Origin: Endobacterium cereale
GTDB lineage: Bacteria > Pseudomonadota > Alphaproteobacteria > Rhizobiales > Rhizobiaceae
NCBI RefSeq assembly: GCF_009617585.1
Contig: NZ_WIXI01000041.1
Coordinates: 62,001-126,000 of the forward strand
DNA length: 64,000 bases
Direction: 5' to 3'
Shown: one piece after another, positions 60,692 to 64,000 of the stretch
How positions within the stretch are numbered: the stretch's first letter is position 1
How the letters are laid out: each line of letters opens with the position of its first letter
The notes under the pieces: model-generated
The model's input: only the letters and a program-made list of their open reading frames with translations
What the model was told of the DNA's origin: nothing
Database searches by the model: none
Position numbers and translations under genes: made by a program

Positions 60692-61798
60692 ATGCGTATA
60701 TCGAACTCAACCCTGCGCGCCAGTAGCGTTGCTCTTCTCCTTCTGTCGTCGTCCGCTGGTATCGCTTCGGCGCAACAGCCCGCTAAATCGCAACCCGCGA
60801 CATCGACACCGCAACTCGGGGAGCAACAGCCGGCCGAACCCGACGCGCAGATGCAGTCTGTCCTTGATGCCCTGAAAGCGCTTCAAGCAAAACCCTTCGC
60901 AACGCTGAAGGTGCCGGAAGCGCGCACGCAGGCAAGCGCTGCCGACGCGGCGCGGGCCGTGCAACGGGATAAGAAGATCTCGCCATTCCCTGAAGCAAAG
61001 GTCGCGACGAAAGACATCGCCATCCCGAGCCCGGCCGGCGCATTGCCCGCTCGCGTTTACACTCCCGAGGGCGAGGGGCCTTTCCCGGTTGTTCTCTACT
61101 TCCATGGCGGCGGCTGGGTGGTCGGTGACATCAACGCATACGATGCCACGCCCCGTGCCCTTGCGCTCGGTTCAAAGGCAATTGTTGTCTCCGCCGACTA
61201 CCATCACGCTCCGGAAAGCAAGTTCCCCGCACAGCACGATGATGCGTGGTCAGCTTATACCTGGACTGTCGAGAACATCCACACCCTCAACGGCGATTCC
61301 AAGCGGATTGCCGTCGCCGGTGAGAGCGCGGGCGCCAATCTTGCGGCGAACATTGCGCTGATGGCGAAAGAGAAAAAAACGATGATGCCGGTCCACCAGC
61401 TTCTCGTTTATCCGATCGCCGGCAATGACATGAACAGCGCCTCCTACCAGGAAAATGCGAATGCGGCGCCGCTGGGCAAGGCCGATATGGAGTGGTTTGT
61501 CTCGCATGTCTTCAAATCCAAGGACGAAACAGCGGACCCTCGTATCAATCTTGTCGGCCGATCGGATCTGCAAGGCCTTCCCCCTGCCACGGTGGTCACC
61601 GCGCAGATCGATCCCCTTCGGTCCGAGGGACAAGCCTATGCGGAAAAGATGAAAGCAGCCGGTGTAGACGTTAATCTCATTCACGTTGACGGCGTGACCC
61701 ATGAATTCTTCGGAATGGTCAAGGTGCTCGACAAGGCAAAAGCCGCCGTGGATGCAGCCAATGCCGATCTCGTTACCGCATTTGGCGCCGCGAAGTAA
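60692..61798 (+). CDS. Exported HSL-family alpha/beta hydrolase (esterase)
   Basis: A 368-residue protein. It has a signal peptide (SVALLLLSSSAGIASA, then QQPA) and a low-complexity linker. The hormone-sensitive-lipase core has oxyanion motif HGGGWVVGD, nucleophile GESAGANLAAN, the acid in TAQIDPLRSEGQ and the His in VTHEFFGM. It probably hydrolyses short-chain esters in the periplasm. It follows the sugar dehydrogenase by 37 bases. Confidence 0.92.
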   Translation: MRISNSTLRASSVALLLLSSSAGIASAQQPAKSQPATSTPQLGEQQPAEPDAQMQSVLDALKALQAKPFATLKVPEARTQASAADAARAVQRDKKISPFPEAKVATKDIAIPSPAGALPARVYTPEGEGPFPVVLYFHGGGWVVGDINAYDATPRALALGSKAIVVSADYHHAPESKFPAQHDDAWSAYTWTVENIHTLNGDSKRIAVAGESAGANLAANIALMAKEKKTMMPVHQLLVYPIAGNDMNSASYQENANAAPLGKADMEWFVSHVFKSKDETADPRINLVGRSDLQGLPPATVVTAQIDPLRSEGQAYAEKMKAAGVDVNLIHVDGVTHEFFGMVKVLDKAKAAVDAANADLVTAFGAAK

Positions 61799-61819
61799 CT
61801 CTGACTAAGGAAACAGTCG

Positions 61820-62365
61820 ATGAGAACGACCTTCTATACACTTGCAACCTTGTCACTCGTGCTTGGAGGCCAGCCAGCACTCGCTGATGCCGTGAAACCG
61901 AAACCTGCGGGTGATGCGGCCCCCATGATGGTGCTGGACCGCGCGACTTTCGTCAGCGTCGTACCCAGCGCCAACGAGTTCGAGATTAAGTCCAGTGAAC
62001 TGGCCCTCGAAAAAGCCAAGGCATCGGATCTGAAAGATGCGGCAAAGATGATCATCGCCGACCATAAAAAGGCGGGTGACAAGCTCAAGGCAGTGCTCAA
62101 GGGAAAAGCCGTTGACCTTGCCGAGCCTGTGGTCTTGGCGCCGAAGCATCAAAAGATGTTGGATCAGCTTCAGACAGCCAGCGGCAAGGACTTTGATACC
62201 CTTTACCTTGATATGCAGGCCCAGGCACACATGGAGGCGATCAGCATTTTCCGGACCTATGCTGGAACTGGCGATGACCAATCGGTCGTCGGTTTCGCAA
62301 AGGAAACCTTGCCCAGCCTCGAAACGCACATGGCCCATGTCAAAATGCTGATCGCGGCGCGCTAA
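61820..62365 (+). CDS. Exported DUF4142 protein
   Basis: A 181-residue protein with a signal peptide (LATLSLVLGGQPALA) and the ferritin-like four-helix DUF4142 domain (SSELALEKAKASDLKDAAKM, IIADHKKAGDKLKAVLKGKA, HQKMLDQLQTASGKDFDTLY, DMQAQAHMEAISIFRTYAGT). It is usually induced by stress. It is the third gene of the operon, 21 bases after the esterase. Confidence 0.92.
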   Translation: MRTTFYTLATLSLVLGGQPALADAVKPKPAGDAAPMMVLDRATFVSVVPSANEFEIKSSELALEKAKASDLKDAAKMIIADHKKAGDKLKAVLKGKAVDLAEPVVLAPKHQKMLDQLQTASGKDFDTLYLDMQAQAHMEAISIFRTYAGTGDDQSVVGFAKETLPSLETHMAHVKMLIAAR

Positions 62366-62389
62366 GCCTCATTGAATGCGGAGGACAAG

Positions 62390-62671
62390 TTGAATACGGC
62401 GAACCTGCAGCTTGACGGTCTGGTGATGGCAGTTGCCGAGCTTACCAACATGGCTGTCGACAAGGGGCTGTTCACACATCAGGAGGTCACTGTTGCTTTA
62501 ACTCGTGCGGAAGATGGCGTCCAAATAGCCGAGCCGTCGAACCTCTCCGATGCGAACCAGGCGGCCAAGCTGTTTCCGATAAGGGTGCTGCATCTGGCCA
62601 ATCAGGCTGCCCAGCGGAAGGAGAGATTCACATTCACGGATTACGCCGAGCTGGTCGGGAAACTCACCTGA
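62390..62671 (+). CDS. Small hypothetical protein
   Basis: A 93-residue protein, likely started at the TTG at 62390 (MNTANLQLDGLVMAVAELTN), because CGGAGGA lies 7 bases upstream; a TTG at 62372 is possible. It is helical (MAVDKGLFTHQEVTVALTRA, FPIRVLHLANQAAQRKERFT). It is the last gene of the dehydrogenase/esterase/DUF4142 operon. No known family. Confidence 0.7.
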   Translation: MNTANLQLDGLVMAVAELTNMAVDKGLFTHQEVTVALTRAEDGVQIAEPSNLSDANQAAKLFPIRVLHLANQAAQRKERFTFTDYAELVGKLT

Positions 62672-62894
62672 TTGCTTCAGGAGCGCGACAATTAGATCGG
62701 CTGGCGTCCTCGATCCGCCAGCCGAAAAGCCAGGCTTCGGATTTCAAACCTATGTCGGACTGCCGGTCCACAGTCAGGGTTGTCCGCAAAACGGGACACT
62801 CCCGCTGATCTATGCCCAAGGTCCGGGCAGCCATACCGCGCCTCTGCCATTCCAAAAGCGCGTCAAGATCGCAACTCTCGACAGATCTAGCCAT
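62664..62894 (-). CDS. Small protein with a weak RMF/CrpP-like pattern
   Basis: A 76-residue protein: ARSVESCDLDALLEWQRRGM, AARTLGIDQRECPVL, then SEAWLFGWRIEDASR. The spacing of Gly, Ala and Cys-Pro followed by a W-x-x-G-W-like end recalls the ribosome modulation factor/CrpP group, but the match is weak. GGAGGA precedes the ATG. It overlaps the convergent gene's end by 8 bases. It could also be unrelated. Confidence 0.5.
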   Translation of the reverse strand: MARSVESCDLDALLEWQRRGMAARTLGIDQRECPVLRTTLTVDRQSDIGLKSEAWLFGWRIEDASRSNCRAPEAIR

Positions 62895-63083
62895 TTACGT
62901 CCTCCTCCAGGTAATCTGCCGGAACATATCACGGCTTCGTTGGGCGCCAAAGCATGATCAAGTGTTGATTGCCTGCAATACCCTGTTTAATCACCTTAGT
63001 GCGCGCCCGCGTACGCTGACGATCTTTACGACAAATCCCCGCTTCGGTCGGCAGCGTTGGATTTCTTTGGAGTTTCAAGACGA

Positions 63084-64000
63084 ATGAATACATCTGCCGG
63101 CGCTGACACAGCTTGGGTCGTGGATATGCTTGGCCGATTGCCGACAGTAAACCTCGACGAATTCGAGCACTGGCCGGCAGATCTGCAAACGACGTTTCGC
63201 ACCATGAGGGCATCGCCTCACCAGATCGTTCTGTTCTGGGGACCGGAATATCTGGCGCTCTATAACGAAGCTTATGCCCCGACGATTGGTTTGAAACATC
63301 CAGACGCGTTCGGTCGCCCAGCGGCCGATTATTGGAGCGAGCTATGGGACGACCTGAAACCCCTTCTTGAACAGGTGCGAGAAGGAGGCCAGCCTGTCTA
63401 TCTCAAAGACCGCCCGTTTTACATCGAAAGGCACGGCCATCCCGAAACCGTAACCTTCGATATTGCCTATTCAGCAGTCCCGAAGTCTGACGGGTCGGTC
63501 GGGGGCGTTCTCTGCATCGTTAGCGAGACGACCGAGCGCACTCAGGGGGAACAACGGCTTAAGGAAAGTGAAGCGCGGTTCCGCAATATGGCCGACCATG
63601 CGCCTGTCATGATGTGGGTCGTCGATGAGACAGGGGCCTGCACATATCTCAATACAAAGTGGTACGAGTTCACAGGTCAAAGCCAGGAAGAGGCTCAAGG
63701 CTTTGGCTGGCTAGACGTTACACATCCTGACGATAAAGAGGCGGCGACCAAAACATTCCTGGAGGCGCTTGCCCGTCGTCAGGGCTTTCGTCTCGAGTAT
63801 CGGTTAAGACGCCACGACGGGACCTATCGATGGGCGATCGACGCAGCTGAGCCTCGTTTTTCGCCTGAAGGTATCTTCCTTGGATATATCGGCTCGGTCA
63901 TCGACATCGATGAGCGCCATGAGATGGAGCGGAAGCTATGGGAGAGTGAGAACGGCCTGCGGGCGTTGACAAATTCGATTGACCAGATGGTTTGGTCAAC
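63084..64000 (+). CDS. PAS-domain sensor kinase (N-terminal part; 3' end outside window)
   Basis: The first 305 codons of a large sensor kinase. Residues ~25-155 form a PAS-like sensor block related to that at the left edge (IVLFWGPEYLALYNEAYAPT, WSELWDDLKPLLEQVREGGQ). A second PAS follows (FRNMADHAPVMMWVVDETGA, WLDVTHPDDKEAATKTFLEA, LEYRLRRHDGTYRWAIDAAE). A further PAS begins at SIDQMVWS. The kinase domain lies beyond the window. GGAG lies 11 bases before the ATG. Confidence 0.85.
   Translation, partial: MNTSAGADTAWVVDMLGRLPTVNLDEFEHWPADLQTTFRTMRASPHQIVLFWGPEYLALYNEAYAPTIGLKHPDAFGRPAADYWSELWDDLKPLLEQVREGGQPVYLKDRPFYIERHGHPETVTFDIAYSAVPKSDGSVGGVLCIVSETTERTQGEQRLKESEARFRNMADHAPVMMWVVDETGACTYLNTKWYEFTGQSQEEAQGFGWLDVTHPDDKEAATKTFLEALARRQGFRLEYRLRRHDGTYRWAIDAAEPRFSPEGIFLGYIGSVIDIDERHEMERKLWESENGLRALTNSIDQMVWS

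Noticed and set aside
1..64000. CRISPR arrays, tRNA and rRNA genes
   Set aside because: No regularly spaced short repeats and no cloverleaf or rRNA-like sequence was noticed on reading; a tRNA scan was not possible.

Overview
The window reads as accessory DNA from an alphaproteobacterium of the Rhizobium/Agrobacterium type. The evidence is protein families rather than any rRNA or housekeeping gene: HWE-type PAS kinases, DUF1403 with a plasmid-style ScpB, a TfuA/YcaO pair, rhizobial XRE regulators, a three-gene IS66 element, and repeated GGAAC-N16/17-NGTT promoters like those used by the alphaproteobacterial general-stress sigma factor EcfG. Whether it is chromosome, chromid or plasmid cannot be decided. 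No tRNA, rRNA, CRISPR array or replication origin was seen.

Layout. (1) 1-9.2 kb: the end of a sensor kinase, a flavin oxidoreductase with a divergent ArsR regulator, then a recombination module. Two tyrosine recombinases are flanked by two VapC-type toxin-antitoxin pairs, followed by a perfect palindrome, DUF1403, ScpB and an XRE regulator. (2) 9.3-16.6 kb: an orphan type VI secretion cargo island. It holds a divergent AP2-domain gene, vgrG, a DUF4123 adaptor, a WHH nuclease effector, a SUKH-like immunity protein, a CDC123-like ATP-grasp protein and a PAAR tip. (3) 17-21 kb: a transposase fragment abutting a complete IS66 element. (4) 21-29.5 kb: a RiPP locus on the minus strand (XRE regulator, SARP/TPR regulator, 68-residue candidate precursor, YcaO, TfuA), with an FAD oxidoreductase plus MOSC protein and a Nudix hydrolase beside it. 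(5) 29.5-38 kb: sparsely coding DNA with DUF932, a beta-solenoid-like protein, DUF3597, two paralogous small HTH-like proteins, two secreted proteins and several pseudogenes. (6) 38-63 kb: a stress and carbohydrate island. It includes DUF2934 and DUF2945 proteins, a GFA protein, hydrolases, a CYTH protein, an FMN-binding protein, an OMP, a catalase with a leader-peptide/terminator arrangement, three SDRs, Gfo/Idh, GH15, SMP-30, SemiSWEET, a sugar dehydrogenase-PEBP fusion, an esterase and DUF4142. (7) The right edge holds the start of a second PAS sensor kinase.

How the genes fit together. The T6SS island looks like a mobile toxin/immunity cassette that borrows a secretion machine encoded elsewhere. 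The RiPP locus has a candidate precursor, modification enzymes and its own regulators, but no recognised peptidase or exporter. About ten genes or operons in the 38-59 kb region carry EcfG-like promoters, which fits a general-stress regulon of small stress proteins, redox enzymes and sugar enzymes. Diverged direct repeats at 37.9 and 46.8 kb, split NmrA fragments and degraded VOC, AbiEii and response-regulator genes show that the region has been rearranged repeatedly.

The strongest candidates for an undescribed system are the TfuA-YcaO RiPP locus (23.3-25.7 kb) and the CDC123-like enzyme inside the T6SS toxin island (15.6 kb).
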